Positions 1 to 7,486 of a stretch of 14,060 nt of DNA are shown here, piece by piece. The position numbers and the translations under genes were made by a program. The DNA is from UBA1172 sp002457135 (GTDB taxonomy: Bacteria > Pseudomonadota > Alphaproteobacteria > Puniceispirillales > UBA1172), in the NCBI GenBank assembly GCA_965660935.1, contig CBFIBR010000037.1, forward strand, positions 1 through 14,060. Reading direction: 5' to 3'. Each line of letters begins with the position of its first letter. The first letter of the stretch is position 1. The notes under the pieces are model-generated. The model was given only the letters and a program-made list of their open reading frames with translations. It was not told the DNA's origin and ran no database searches.

Positions 1-599
1 TACTGGCGGCGATGTTCCCCGGAACACTCTATGACCGGGTGCTGACGCTGATATCGGTGTCGCTGGTCGCCGCGCCCGAATTCTTTACCGCCACCCTGTT
101 GGTGTTGCTATTTGTGTTCGCGCTCAATGTCGGCAATGCCGTGGTGGTGGGGAGTATCGAGGGCAAGGGGATAGTTGAGCTGATATTGCATTTTGCCCTG
201 CCGATAACGACCTTGTGTTTCGTCATCGCCTCGCAGCTGATCCGGATGAGCCGGGCGGCGGTGCTTAATGTCATGAGCTCCCCCTATATTGAGATGGCCA
301 TCCTCAAGGGCGTGCCGCGCAAGCGCATTATCCTGCGCCATGCGCTCCTGAACGCTATTGGCCCGATTGTCAATGTGGTGGCGCTCAACCTGGCCTATCT
401 GGTCACAGGGGTGATCGTGGTTGAGGTGTATTTCGGCTATCCCGGTCTCGCCACGCTGATTGTTCAGGGGGTCCAGACCCGGGATTATATCCTGATCCAG
501 GGGCTGGGGATGATTTTCTGCCTGACCTATGTTGTGCTGATGTTGATTGCTGATATCGCCGCGTTTGTTTCAAACCCGAGGTTGAGGCACCCGAAATGA
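1..599 (+). CDS. Peptide ABC transporter permease, DppB/OppB-like (5' end outside window)
   Basis: This is the C-terminal part of an inner-membrane permease of the dipeptide/oligopeptide/nickel importer family. The reading frame is already open at the window edge (codons start at base 3), so the ATG at 12 is probably internal. The visible ~199 residues contain about four hydrophobic membrane spans. Between two of them lies the cytoplasmic EAA-type coupling loop, around 'AILKGVPRKRIILRHALLNAIGP', which docks on the ATPase. The tail 'DIAAFVSNPRLRHPK' matches the usual DppB ending 'D..Y...DPRIR'. The stop overlaps the next gene's start by 4 bases (ATGA, 596-599), so translation of the two is probably coupled. 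It pairs with the DppC-like permease that follows. Transport specificity cannot be read from the sequence; peptide, opine or nickel are all possible for the family. Confidence 0.93.
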   Translation, partial: LAAMFPGTLYDRVLTLISVSLVAAPEFFTATLLVLLFVFALNVGNAVVVGSIEGKGIVELILHFALPITTLCFVIASQLIRMSRAAVLNVMSSPYIEMAILKGVPRKRIILRHALLNAIGPIVNVVALNLAYLVTGVIVVEVYFGYPGLATLIVQGVQTRDYILIQGLGMIFCLTYVVLMLIADIAAFVSNPRLRHPK

Positions 600-1531
600 A
601 CAGCAAAACCAGGCAGGTCAAAAATCAGGATCATTTCGTTGCCCCTTATGATGCCGGGGTCAGTTTTGATGAGCTGCCGGACAGCGCGCCATCATCCCGC
701 TACAAGCCGTCCCCCACGGGATGGATCGGCATGGCTATTGTCGGGTTCTGGGTGACCATCGCGATTACCGGGCCGTTCATCGCGCCCTATGGTGAAAACG
801 ATCTGCCGTTCCCTGATGCCTACAGTGAATTCCAGCTGCCCCAGCCGGGGGCCTGGCTCGGCACTGATGTGTCGGACCGTGATATTCTCTCCCGGCTGAT
901 GTATGGCGCGGGCCGGACCATCGGGATTTCCTTTGCGGCGACCATCCTCGCCTACATGATCGGGGTGGTGCTGGGTATCGGCGCGGCCATTTCCGGGCCG
1001 AAAGTCGACATGGTGTTGAGCCGGATCAATGATGCGTTTCTCAGCCTGCCGACCATCATGCTCGGCCTTGTTGTTGTGGCGGCGCTGGGGTCATCGATCC
1101 CGCTGCTGATCTGCACCGCCGGGGTGATTTACGCGACGGTGATTTTCCGCCTGGCGCGGGCGCTCGGGCAGGAAATCATGGTGATGGATTTCGTTGAGGC
1201 CGCCAAGGTTCGCGGTGAAGGCCGATGGTGGATCATCACCCGTGAAATCTGGCCGAACGCGGCGATGCCGTTGATGACGGATTTCGGGTTGAGGCTGATT
1301 TACGTCATCCTCTTTATCTCCAGCCTGTCCTTTCTCGGGCTTGGTGTTCAGCCGCCTCAGGCAGACTGGGGTTCAATGGTTCGTGAAAATCTGGGCGCGT
1401 TGCAATACGGGGTTTCAATCATCCCGGTGATTGCGCCTGCGCTGAGTATTGCCACCCTGACCGTGGCAATCAACCTTGTTGTCGATGATGTTTCAGCCCA
1501 TAGCGGCGGCAAACTTTCCAAGAGGCTCTAG
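596..1531 (+). CDS. Peptide ABC transporter permease, DppC/OppC-like
   Basis: This is the second inner-membrane permease of the + strand importer, 311 residues. A ~45-residue cytoplasmic N-terminus precedes the first membrane span ('WIGMAIVGFWVTIAITGPFIAPYG'), as in DppC proteins. The family landmark 'LGTDVSDRDILSRLMYGAGRT' follows at about residues 87-107, then roughly five more spans. The EAA loop is 'DFVEAAKVRGEGRWWIITRE', followed by 'IWPNAAMPL'. The motif 'LSFLGLGVQPPQADWGSM' near residues 240-257 is typical of DppC/OppC. The start at 596 is fixed by the ATGA overlap with the upstream permease. The stop is 3 bases before the ATPase start, with a purine-rich AGAGG inside its last codons as ribosome-binding site. 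The ligand is unknown. Confidence 0.95.
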   Translation: MNSKTRQVKNQDHFVAPYDAGVSFDELPDSAPSSRYKPSPTGWIGMAIVGFWVTIAITGPFIAPYGENDLPFPDAYSEFQLPQPGAWLGTDVSDRDILSRLMYGAGRTIGISFAATILAYMIGVVLGIGAAISGPKVDMVLSRINDAFLSLPTIMLGLVVVAALGSSIPLLICTAGVIYATVIFRLARALGQEIMVMDFVEAAKVRGEGRWWIITREIWPNAAMPLMTDFGLRLIYVILFISSLSFLGLGVQPPQADWGSMVRENLGALQYGVSIIPVIAPALSIATLTVAINLVVDDVSAHSGGKLSKRL

Positions 1532-1534
1532 GCG

Positions 1535-3358
1535 ATGGCAAGACAACAGGATGAAGTGGTTTTCGAAACACGCGACCTGAAGATCAACGCCCTGCGCGAT
1601 GACGGAACCGAATTGCCGATCGTCAAAGGCGTAGATTTCAAGGTCAGGCGCGGTGAAGTGGTAGCCCTGATTGGTGAGAGCGGCTCAGGCAAGACCACGA
1701 TTTCCCTGTCATCGCTCGGCTATTGTAAGCCCGGGCTGAAATTCGCGGGTGGTGAGGCGCTCCTGCTCGGCAACAATGTCACCGAGATGTCCACCGAAGA
1801 CCTGCGTCCCTACCGGGGTGAAAAAGTGGCCTATCTGGCCCAGAGCGCGGCGGCTACATTCAACCCGTCGCTCAGGATCAACGAACAGGTGACCGAGGCC
1901 CCGATCCTGCATGGCACCAAGACAAGGGAGGAAGCCAACGCCAAGGCGCTTGAGCTTTACCATGCCCTTGAATTGCCTGATCCTGAAAATATCGGTGACC
2001 GTTTCCCGCACCAGGTTTCAGGCGGCCAGTTGCAACGCCTGATGGCGGCGATGGCGCTCTGCGGTGAACCTGATCTGCTGGTGCTGGATGAACCCACCAC
2101 CGCCCTTGACGTGACCACCCAGATCGAAGTGCTGAAAGCCTTCAAGCAGGTCATCAAGGAAGAAGGCGCGGCGGCTATCTATGTCACCCATGATCTGTCG
2201 GTGGTGGCGCAGATTGCTGATCACATCGTGGTGCTTTATAACGGTGAGGTGAAAGAGGCCGGGCCGGTCGATACCATCATCCATTCATCAAAGCATCCCT
2301 ATACCCAGCGCCTGATGGCGGCGATCAAACCCCTGCCGGAAGCAGGACAGGGTGAGGAAACAAAGGATGCCAACGCCAAAAGCCCTGCGCTTCAGGTCCG
2401 CGGCATTGATGCCGGTTATGGCAAGGGTTCGGATGGTGAGCCTGCGGCCATGATCCTGCGCGATGTCTCCGTGTCGATTGATCGCGGCAAGACAGTCGGC
2501 ATTATCGGCGAATCGGGTTGCGGGAAATCCACGCTGGCGCGTGTTTTTGCCGGGCTTCTGCCGCCGGTGAGGGGCGATATCTTTCTGGATGGCGACAAGA
2601 TGAATGGTGATCTGGGCAGTCGTCCACGCCAGCAGTTGCAGAAAATCCAGTTTGTCTACCAGATGGCGGACACCGCCCTCAACCCGCGTCAACGCATCAG
2701 GGATATTCTGGGCAGGCCGCTTGAATTCTATCTCGGGCTGACAGGCAAGAAGAAAGAACAACGCCTGAAACAGCTGCTCGATATGGTGGAACTGCCCTAT
2801 GCCTTCGCTGGCCGCTACCCGCATGAGCTGTCCGGCGGGCAGAAACAGCGTGTCAATCTGGCAAGGGCGCTGGCCGCCGAACCTGAGGTCGTGCTTTGTG
2901 ATGAGGTGACCTCCGCGCTCGATACGATTGTCGGGGCCAATGTCATTGAATTGCTGAAATCACTCAGGGCGGAAACCGGTGTTTCGTTTGTCTTTATCAG
3001 CCATGATCTTTCCACCGTGGCATCTTTTGCCGATGAAATCGTGGTGCTGTATGCGGGCCGGGTTGCCGAACAGGGGCTGACCGACAAGGTGCTTTCCGCC
3101 CCGAACCATCCCTACACCAAGCTGTTGATGTCATCCGTGCCTGAGGCAAGGGTTGGCTGGCTGGAAGAGACAATCGGCACCAAGGAATCGAGCGCCGGTA
3201 TCGGCGGCGGGGTGACCATGACCGACACGGGCTGCCCGTTTTTCAACCGCTGCCCGCTGGCTATTCCCGGCACCTGTGATGTGACATCACCGCCGAAACG
3301 CATGCCGAGCGAAAAGCACGTCATCGAATGCCATCGTGAGATCAGCGAGCTGACCTGA
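1535..3358 (+). CDS. Fused dual ATPase of peptide ABC transporter (DppD-DppF type) with C-terminal Cys cluster
   Basis: This 607-residue protein carries two ABC ATPase domains in one chain, replacing separate DppD and DppF subunits. NBD1 has Walker A GESGSGKT (47-54), Q-loop Gln103, signature VSGGQLQR (161-168), Walker B LLVLDE (181-186) and an H-loop 'VTHDLS'. NBD2 has Walker A GESGCGKS (about 325-332), signature LSGGQKQR (about 432-439) and a Walker B 'VVLCDEVTSALD', where Cys-Asp-Glu-Val replaces the usual Leu-Asp-Glu-Pro. Both sites look catalytically complete. The C-terminus has four cysteines (567, 573, 581, 599) in the oligopeptide-transporter C-terminal region. Family members carry a similar Cys-rich motif, in some cases reported to hold an iron-sulfur cluster; cluster binding here is inference. 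It would power the two permeases just upstream. No terminator is seen in the 28 bases before the convergent carbonic anhydrase. Confidence 0.95.
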   Translation: MARQQDEVVFETRDLKINALRDDGTELPIVKGVDFKVRRGEVVALIGESGSGKTTISLSSLGYCKPGLKFAGGEALLLGNNVTEMSTEDLRPYRGEKVAYLAQSAAATFNPSLRINEQVTEAPILHGTKTREEANAKALELYHALELPDPENIGDRFPHQVSGGQLQRLMAAMALCGEPDLLVLDEPTTALDVTTQIEVLKAFKQVIKEEGAAAIYVTHDLSVVAQIADHIVVLYNGEVKEAGPVDTIIHSSKHPYTQRLMAAIKPLPEAGQGEETKDANAKSPALQVRGIDAGYGKGSDGEPAAMILRDVSVSIDRGKTVGIIGESGCGKSTLARVFAGLLPPVRGDIFLDGDKMNGDLGSRPRQQLQKIQFVYQMADTALNPRQRIRDILGRPLEFYLGLTGKKKEQRLKQLLDMVELPYAFAGRYPHELSGGQKQRVNLARALAAEPEVVLCDEVTSALDTIVGANVIELLKSLRAETGVSFVFISHDLSTVASFADEIVVLYAGRVAEQGLTDKVLSAPNHPYTKLLMSSVPEARVGWLEETIGTKESSAGIGGGVTMTDTGCPFFNRCPLAIPGTCDVTSPPKRMPSEKHVIECHREISELT

Positions 3359-3386
3359 TCCGTTTACCCTGGATGAAAGCCTGAAA

Positions 3387-4076
3387 TTAAAGCGGGGATT
3401 CGAGCGGTTCAAACGCATCGGTTTCAGCATTATACGCCAGCAGAGCACCTGAGCCGATATCCTGCCACAACCCATGCAGGGTCAGCCGGTCTGCCTCAAT
3501 CGCCTCCTGCACAAAGGGGAAGCCCATCAGGTTTTGCAGGCTGACCACCACCGACCGTTTTTCCAGCGTGGCGATTTTTTCCTCATCAGTGCCTTCTTCC
3601 GGCAGGAGATCATAGGCCGGGTTCAGGATATCCAGCCATTTCTTTATAAAGCTGGTGTCTTCCAGCCCATGCCCCGGGGTCTGGTTGCAGGTATGGTAGC
3701 CGTGCTGGATACCGCCGCAGCCAGAATGCCCCAGCACCAGAATATGCGCGACCTTAAGCGCGGTGACAGCGTATTCAATCGCCGCCGAGGTGCCGTGGTG
3801 ATCACCGCTCGGGTTAAAGGGCGGGATCAGGTTGGCGATGTTGCGGTGGATGAAAAACTCCCCGCTCTCGGCCCCGAAAATAGCGGTTGCTTGAACCCGG
3901 CTGTCACAGCAGGAAATCACCATGGCGCGGGGATGCTGGCCCATTTCGGCGAGATGCTGAAACCAGCTCCGGTTTTCTTCAAATCCTGACTTGTGCCACG
4001 TCATATAGCGTTTCACCAGATAGGATGGGAGAGGTTTGATGGATGATGAAGAGTCAGCGGATGATGGAGGGGTCAT
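3387..4076 (-). CDS. Beta-class carbonic anhydrase
   Basis: Interconverts CO2 and bicarbonate; a soluble zinc enzyme of 229 residues, the normal length for proteobacterial beta-CAs. The zinc and active-site residues are visible: the C-x-D-x-R motif (Cys56, Asp58, Arg60 in 'ISCCDSRV') and the H-x-x-C motif (His117, Cys120 in 'GHSGCGG'). The 'EFFIHRNIANL' stretch (73-83) and 'SAAIEYAV' (97-104) are also characteristic. The N-terminus has a Ser-rich extension of about 12 residues before the family start 'IKPLPSYLVKRY'. No other start codon fits in frame, so ATG at 4076 is kept, although its ribosome-binding site is poor (GAGG lies about 14 bases away). It converges on the + strand transporter operon. 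It is separated by 116 bases from the amidase upstream, so it probably has its own promoter. Confidence 0.96.
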   Translation of the reverse strand: MTPPSSADSSSSIKPLPSYLVKRYMTWHKSGFEENRSWFQHLAEMGQHPRAMVISCCDSRVQATAIFGAESGEFFIHRNIANLIPPFNPSGDHHGTSAAIEYAVTALKVAHILVLGHSGCGGIQHGYHTCNQTPGHGLEDTSFIKKWLDILNPAYDLLPEEGTDEEKIATLEKRSVVVSLQNLMGFPFVQEAIEADRLTLHGLWQDIGSGALLAYNAETDAFEPLESPL

Positions 4077-4155
4077 GGCGTTATATCTTTACCTCAAGCA
4101 TAGGTAGGTACTTAAACCGTGGCAGCAAATTCCTCAAGTATTTTTGACCCTCAGG

Positions 4156-4170
4156 AAATCAATTTGATTT
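4156..4170. promoter_or_regulatory. 15-bp palindrome upstream of carbonic anhydrase gene, possible operator
   Basis: AAATCAA-T-TTGATTT is a perfect 7-bp inverted repeat around a single base. It lies 80-94 bases upstream of the carbonic anhydrase ATG and 23-37 bases past the amidase stop. A shorter version, TCAA-T-TTGA, recurs at 4193-4201. The symmetry suits a dimeric regulator site, but chance in an AT-rich spacer is possible. It lacks a usable loop and a U-tract, so it is not a convincing terminator. Confidence 0.25.
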
Positions 4171-4209
4171 GGCAATCAACTTAATGGAGCAGTCAATTTG
4201 ATGGAGACG
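4159..4209. repeat. Three imperfect 17-bp tandem repeats
   Basis: Three direct copies run with an exact 17-base period: 4159-4175 (TCAATTTGATTTGGCAA), 4176-4192 (TCAACTTAATGGAGCAG) and 4193-4209 (TCAATTTGATGGAGACG). Copies 2 and 3 agree at 13 of 17 positions, and copies 1 and 2 at 11 of 17. The amidase stop codon (TGA on the - strand, 4193-4195) is the first triplet of copy 3, so the array straddles the end of that gene. The rest of the 4077-4192 spacer shows nothing I can name; no good -35/-10 pair stands out for the carbonic anhydrase. Confidence 0.6.
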
Positions 4210-5620
4210 TTGGGCGGGGGTCAATCGGGATCGGTGACAGGCCGAGGATCGCCTCCAGCGCGGCGGCATGGGAGAGGAGATCAGCCTCACCCCGCGTTGC
4301 GCCGATGCACTGCAACCCGCAGGGCAGGCCGGATGGCGTAAATCCGGCGGGCAGGGACAGGGCAGGCAGGCCAGTGAGGGTGATCGCATAGGCAATGGCC
4401 AACCAGTCGATATAGGTTTCAAACCCGATGCCGTCGCATTCGGTAACGTAGCGTTCCTCAACCGGGTAGGGCGGAACAATCGTGGCGGGTGTCAGCAGCA
4501 GGTCAACACCCTGCATGAACAGGGCGGCACGATCAAACAGAGCGCCCCGCAAGCGTTCGGCCCGGGCAATTTCCGCACCGCCAAGGGCGAGGCCTTTTTC
4601 AATGTTCCAGACCACTTCAGGTTTCAGCTGATCCCGGTGGTCGGTGTAAAGCTCATGCAATGATGAGGCAAAACCATGGGCGCGCAGAACCTGAAAGGCA
4701 TCATGCGCCTCACTGAAATCGGGATGATCATGGATCACCTCAACCCCGGCATCGGCGATACTGGCCATCGCCTGGTCCATTACCGCCCGCACCGATGGGT
4801 CAACCGGCGTGATGCCGAGATCCATGCTGAAGGCAACACGTTTTGGCAATCGTGCCTCCAGCGCGTGATCAACGAAAGCCCGGGGCGGTGTCTCAAGGCT
4901 GATCGGTGAACGCCAGTCTGTCACCGCCATGGCATCGAGGAAGAGCGCAAGATCGGTAACGTTTCGCGCCATTGGCCCCTCTACCCCGAGGGTATTAAAC
5001 GGGTCGGACCCCGGCCCGCAGGCAACCCGTCCTGGCGATGGCCGCATCCCGACAATACCGTTGAAACTGGCCGGATTACGGAGCGAGCCACCAAGATCGG
5101 TGCCATGGGCAAGCCAGGCCATGCCGGTGGCGAGCGCAACGGCTGACCCGCCCGATGATCCCGCCGCCGAAAGCGCGGTGTTCCATGGGTTGAGCGTCGC
5201 CCCAAACACAGTGTTGAAGGTATTTGCCCCGGCCCCGAATTCAGGGGTGTTTGATTTGGCGGCAATCACCCCGCCCGCTGCCTCAAGCGTGGTGACGACA
5301 AACCCGGATTGATCGGGAATATGATCAGCGTAAATCGGCGAGCCGAGGGTGGAGCGCACCCCCTCAACCGGGGTCAGGTCCTTGATCACCACGGGCAGCC
5401 CTGCGAGGATACCGCGTTCATCCAGCGGTTTCTGCATCAGGGCCTCAGCGTGTTTTCTGGCCCTGTCAAAAGCCGTGGTCGGCAATGCGTTGACCGCGCC
5501 ATCCACTTCATTGATGCGCGCTTCCATCGCATAAATCACATCAAGCGGTGAGATTGCCCCTGTTTTGAGGAGGCTCACCACATCAAGGGCGCTTTGCTGG
5601 AAAAGAGAAAGTTCAGTCAT
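4193..5620 (-). CDS. Amidase-signature family hydrolase
   Basis: A 475-residue amidase of the AS family, which hydrolyses carboxamide C-N bonds through a Ser-cisSer-Lys triad. The triad is visible with exact family spacing: Lys80 ('VVIKDL'), cis-Ser155 in 'AGSSGGSA' and nucleophile Ser179 in 'GTDLGGSLRNPA'. The ending 'GLPALSLPAGFTPSGLPCGLQCIG' is also typical. There is no signal peptide, so it acts in the cytoplasm. The ATG overlaps the stop of the upstream oxygenase remnant by 8 bases and has GAGG 9 bases upstream, which fixes the start and suggests translational coupling. It is the last gene of the - strand importer/peptidase operon, so its substrate may be an amide or N-acyl product of the imported compound. 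The family is too broad to name the substrate from sequence; calling it GatA is not warranted because gatB and gatC are absent nearby. Confidence 0.94.
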   Translation of the reverse strand: MTELSLFQQSALDVVSLLKTGAISPLDVIYAMEARINEVDGAVNALPTTAFDRARKHAEALMQKPLDERGILAGLPVVIKDLTPVEGVRSTLGSPIYADHIPDQSGFVVTTLEAAGGVIAAKSNTPEFGAGANTFNTVFGATLNPWNTALSAAGSSGGSAVALATGMAWLAHGTDLGGSLRNPASFNGIVGMRPSPGRVACGPGSDPFNTLGVEGPMARNVTDLALFLDAMAVTDWRSPISLETPPRAFVDHALEARLPKRVAFSMDLGITPVDPSVRAVMDQAMASIADAGVEVIHDHPDFSEAHDAFQVLRAHGFASSLHELYTDHRDQLKPEVVWNIEKGLALGGAEIARAERLRGALFDRAALFMQGVDLLLTPATIVPPYPVEERYVTECDGIGFETYIDWLAIAYAITLTGLPALSLPAGFTPSGLPCGLQCIGATRGEADLLSHAAALEAILGLSPIPIDPRPTSPSN

Positions 5621-6430
5621 GGTTTAACGCCTCACGCATCCATTGCTGGAGCGCCCTGATTGAATGCTCGGAATTCACACCGCAGGAGGGATCAAGCACC
5701 AGCGGCCCTGGAACATAATCGCGACTGCCGAGGCCTTTATGGACTGATACCACCAGATGAATATCCTCTTCTACCGTGGTCTGGCGATCCTGAATAGCCA
5801 AATTCCGGATAATCTCGCTGTAGCTGCCATCAGTCAAATACCAACCGCGCCAGACAACCACCCTGCCGCTATCCACCGGCCGCCAGTGATAGGTGTTCAG
5901 CACATTGCCGGGATAGACCTGGAATGAGAACATCGGCCACAGGAACCACGATGAATAGGACCCGGCGTAATCATTGGCATCAAGGTCGATAGGGTAGCTC
6001 ATCGCATCCAGATTCTGGCATTCGGTGGTGTGGCGCAGGCAATACCCCTGAGGCTGGATATCATAGGTTTCCGGTTTCACGACACCGGTTGAAAACGTCC
6101 GGTGATTGAGGCTGCAATGGTAGCATTCGGAGTAGTTTTCGATGGAGACTTTCTAGTTGCAATTCTCCGGTATCTCCACCCATTCGAGCGGTTTCAGATC
6201 AGCGATATGCGGCACAAACGCCACTACCTCATCGCGGACCCCGGGGAAACAGTCATCCATTGGTTTCGCATCCGGGTCAAGATTGACGAAGATGAAGCCA
6301 TGCATGACATCCACCCGAACCGGACTGTGGCAGATTTTGCTTTTGTCAAAGCCAGGATTTTCAACACCAGCCTTAGGGGGAGCGGTATCCTGAAACCCAA
6401 CAGCAAGATGTACCCCCATCTCGCCCTCAC
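5613..6430 (-). pseudogene. Rieske-type ring-hydroxylating oxygenase alpha subunit, truncated and nonsense-mutated
   Basis: This is a decayed gene for the catalytic subunit of a Rieske non-heme iron oxygenase, of the group that includes carnitine oxygenase CntA and betaine demethylases. Reading right to left, the first recognisable residues are 'APPKAGVENPGFDKSKIC', then 'HGFIFVNLDPDAKP'. In-frame 'VEIPENCN' is followed by a TAG (6153-6155) exactly where the family has Trp (N-W-K). The frame then resumes with the mononuclear-iron motif 'ENYSECYHCSLNH' (two His ligands, and Glu at the bridging position). It ends normally with 'GLGSRDYVPGPLVLD' and 'SEHSIRALQQWMREAL'. Everything N-terminal to this, including the Rieske CxH and CxxH cluster ligands, is absent. 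A shifted frame just upstream reads W-G-Y-I-L-L-L-G, faintly like the end of a Rieske domain (WxYxLDG), so a frameshift may add to the damage. The C-terminal part (5613-6080) could still be translated from an internal GTG, but could not work as an oxygenase. Confidence 0.9.
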
Positions 6431-6496
6431 CTAGGATGACCTGATCACCACGGAAAAAGCCTTCATCAAGGCAGCGGCCGAGGTCGCAGCCGGGGA
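6431..6496. other. Short junction between oxygenase remnant and peptidase; possible relic of another gene
   Basis: The 66 bases where the oxygenase's Rieske domain should be do not encode it in any - strand frame. On the + strand, the codons directly after a TAG (6432-6434) read 'DDLITTEKAFIKAAAEVAAG' and then D and TAG (6498-6500). This 21-residue stretch looks like an alanine-rich C-terminal helix of some enzyme. It may be a scrap left by the rearrangement that removed the Rieske domain, or chance in GC-rich sequence. No family can be assigned. Confidence 0.2.
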
Positions 6497-7486
6497 TTAG
6501 GCCAGCTGGTCACGAAAGGCGGGCATCGGGTCACCCGCAACCCCGGTGGCGTGATAGACACCGCGGGCAATCGCCCGGCTCAGGCAAAGGGAGGCAGCAT
6601 GACCGATGCGGAGCTGGTCGAGCGGGCCGGGCATAGCGCCTTCGCCGGTGGCAATGCCAAAGATGCAATCACCATCAAAGGGTGTGTGTGACGGCACCAG
6701 GGCGCGGGCCATGCCGTCATGGGCGGCGGTGGCCATGCGTTGGCACCCGGCCTTGTCGAGGGCGGCATCGGTGGCGACAACAGCGATGGTGGTATTCGCG
6801 CCGTTCAGTTTGGGCAGATCGGGTTCCGTGAGGGCATCATGCTGGCTCGCCATGCCAAGCCCGCCAAATTCATCATCGCATTCAAAAGGGGCTGCCCAGA
6901 AACGGCCCTGATGCGGGACGATGGCCGAACCAAGGGAGTTGACCGCAACAATCGCGGCAACGGTGATCCCGCCCTCAAGCACGATTGAGGCAGAACCAAG
7001 CCCGCCCTTGTAATCACCGGCAATGGCCCCGGTGCCAGCCCCCGCCGTGCCGAGATCAAATTGGGGTCCGGCCGCGTTGAGGGCATCAAGCCCGAGCCGG
7101 GGGTAGGGGTTTTCAGTGCCTGCCCCCTCACCACCATTATTGAGGTCAAAGAGAATGGCGGCAGGGACAATCGGGATGCGATGCTCACCCACCGCAAAAC
7201 CCCGGCCCTGATCCCTCAACCCCTGCATCACACCGGAGGCAGCATCAAGCCCGAAGGCAGAACCGCCCGCCAGCACAATCGCATCGACATCACAAACCAG
7301 CTTATCAGGGTCTAGCAGGGCCGTTTCCCGACTGCCGGGCGCACCACCCATGATATTCACCCCGGCCGTGAAAGGGGTATCAGCCGTGATCACCGTCACG
7401 CCGGATTTGATGCGGTCATCACCAGCGTTGCCAACCCTGATCCCGCTGATATCCGTGATCAGGTTTTTCCTGCCCGGCTGCATCAT
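6497..7486 (-). CDS. P1 family peptidase (DmpA/BapA-type aminopeptidase)
   Basis: A 329-residue member of the S58/P1 family (L-aminopeptidase D-esterase and beta-peptidyl aminopeptidases). Known members cut themselves into alpha and beta chains and use the new N-terminal Ser as nucleophile. They release N-terminal amino acids from peptides, amides or esters, including D- or beta-residues. Visible landmarks are 'ITDISGIRVGNA' at 10-21, 'AGVNIMGGAPGSRET' (41-55), 'VLAGGSAFGLDAASGVM' and the processing site in 'AVNSLGSAI', predicting cleavage Asn183/Ser184 and chains of 183 and 146 residues. There is no signal peptide, so it should act on imported substrates. The first ATG overlaps the ATPase stop (ATGA); a second ATG follows immediately and either could serve. 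The upstream GAGGG is suitably placed. Whether it is a true beta-aminopeptidase cannot be told from sequence. Confidence 0.94.
   Translation of the reverse strand: MMQPGRKNLITDISGIRVGNAGDDRIKSGVTVITADTPFTAGVNIMGGAPGSRETALLDPDKLVCDVDAIVLAGGSAFGLDAASGVMQGLRDQGRGFAVGEHRIPIVPAAILFDLNNGGEGAGTENPYPRLGLDALNAAGPQFDLGTAGAGTGAIAGDYKGGLGSASIVLEGGITVAAIVAVNSLGSAIVPHQGRFWAAPFECDDEFGGLGMASQHDALTEPDLPKLNGANTTIAVVATDAALDKAGCQRMATAAHDGMARALVPSHTPFDGDCIFGIATGEGAMPGPLDQLRIGHAASLCLSRAIARGVYHATGVAGDPMPAFRDQLA

Noticed and set aside
3359..3386. Possible bidirectional terminator between the convergent transporter and carbonic anhydrase genes.
   Set aside because: I found no stable inverted repeat with a U-tract in these 28 bases.
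3474..3989. 171-residue + strand open frame inside the carbonic anhydrase region.
   Set aside because: It is the complement of a carbonic anhydrase with all zinc ligands; the long open frame is an effect of GC-rich codon use.
6153..6155. TAG in the oxygenase read as a recoded or read-through codon.
   Set aside because: The position is a conserved Trp differing by one base, the 5' domain is missing as well, and nothing nearby suggests recoding machinery; decay is simpler.
6102..6434. 110-residue + strand open frame over the oxygenase remnant.
   Set aside because: It is antisense to clear oxygenase homology and has no recognisable features or ribosome-binding site.
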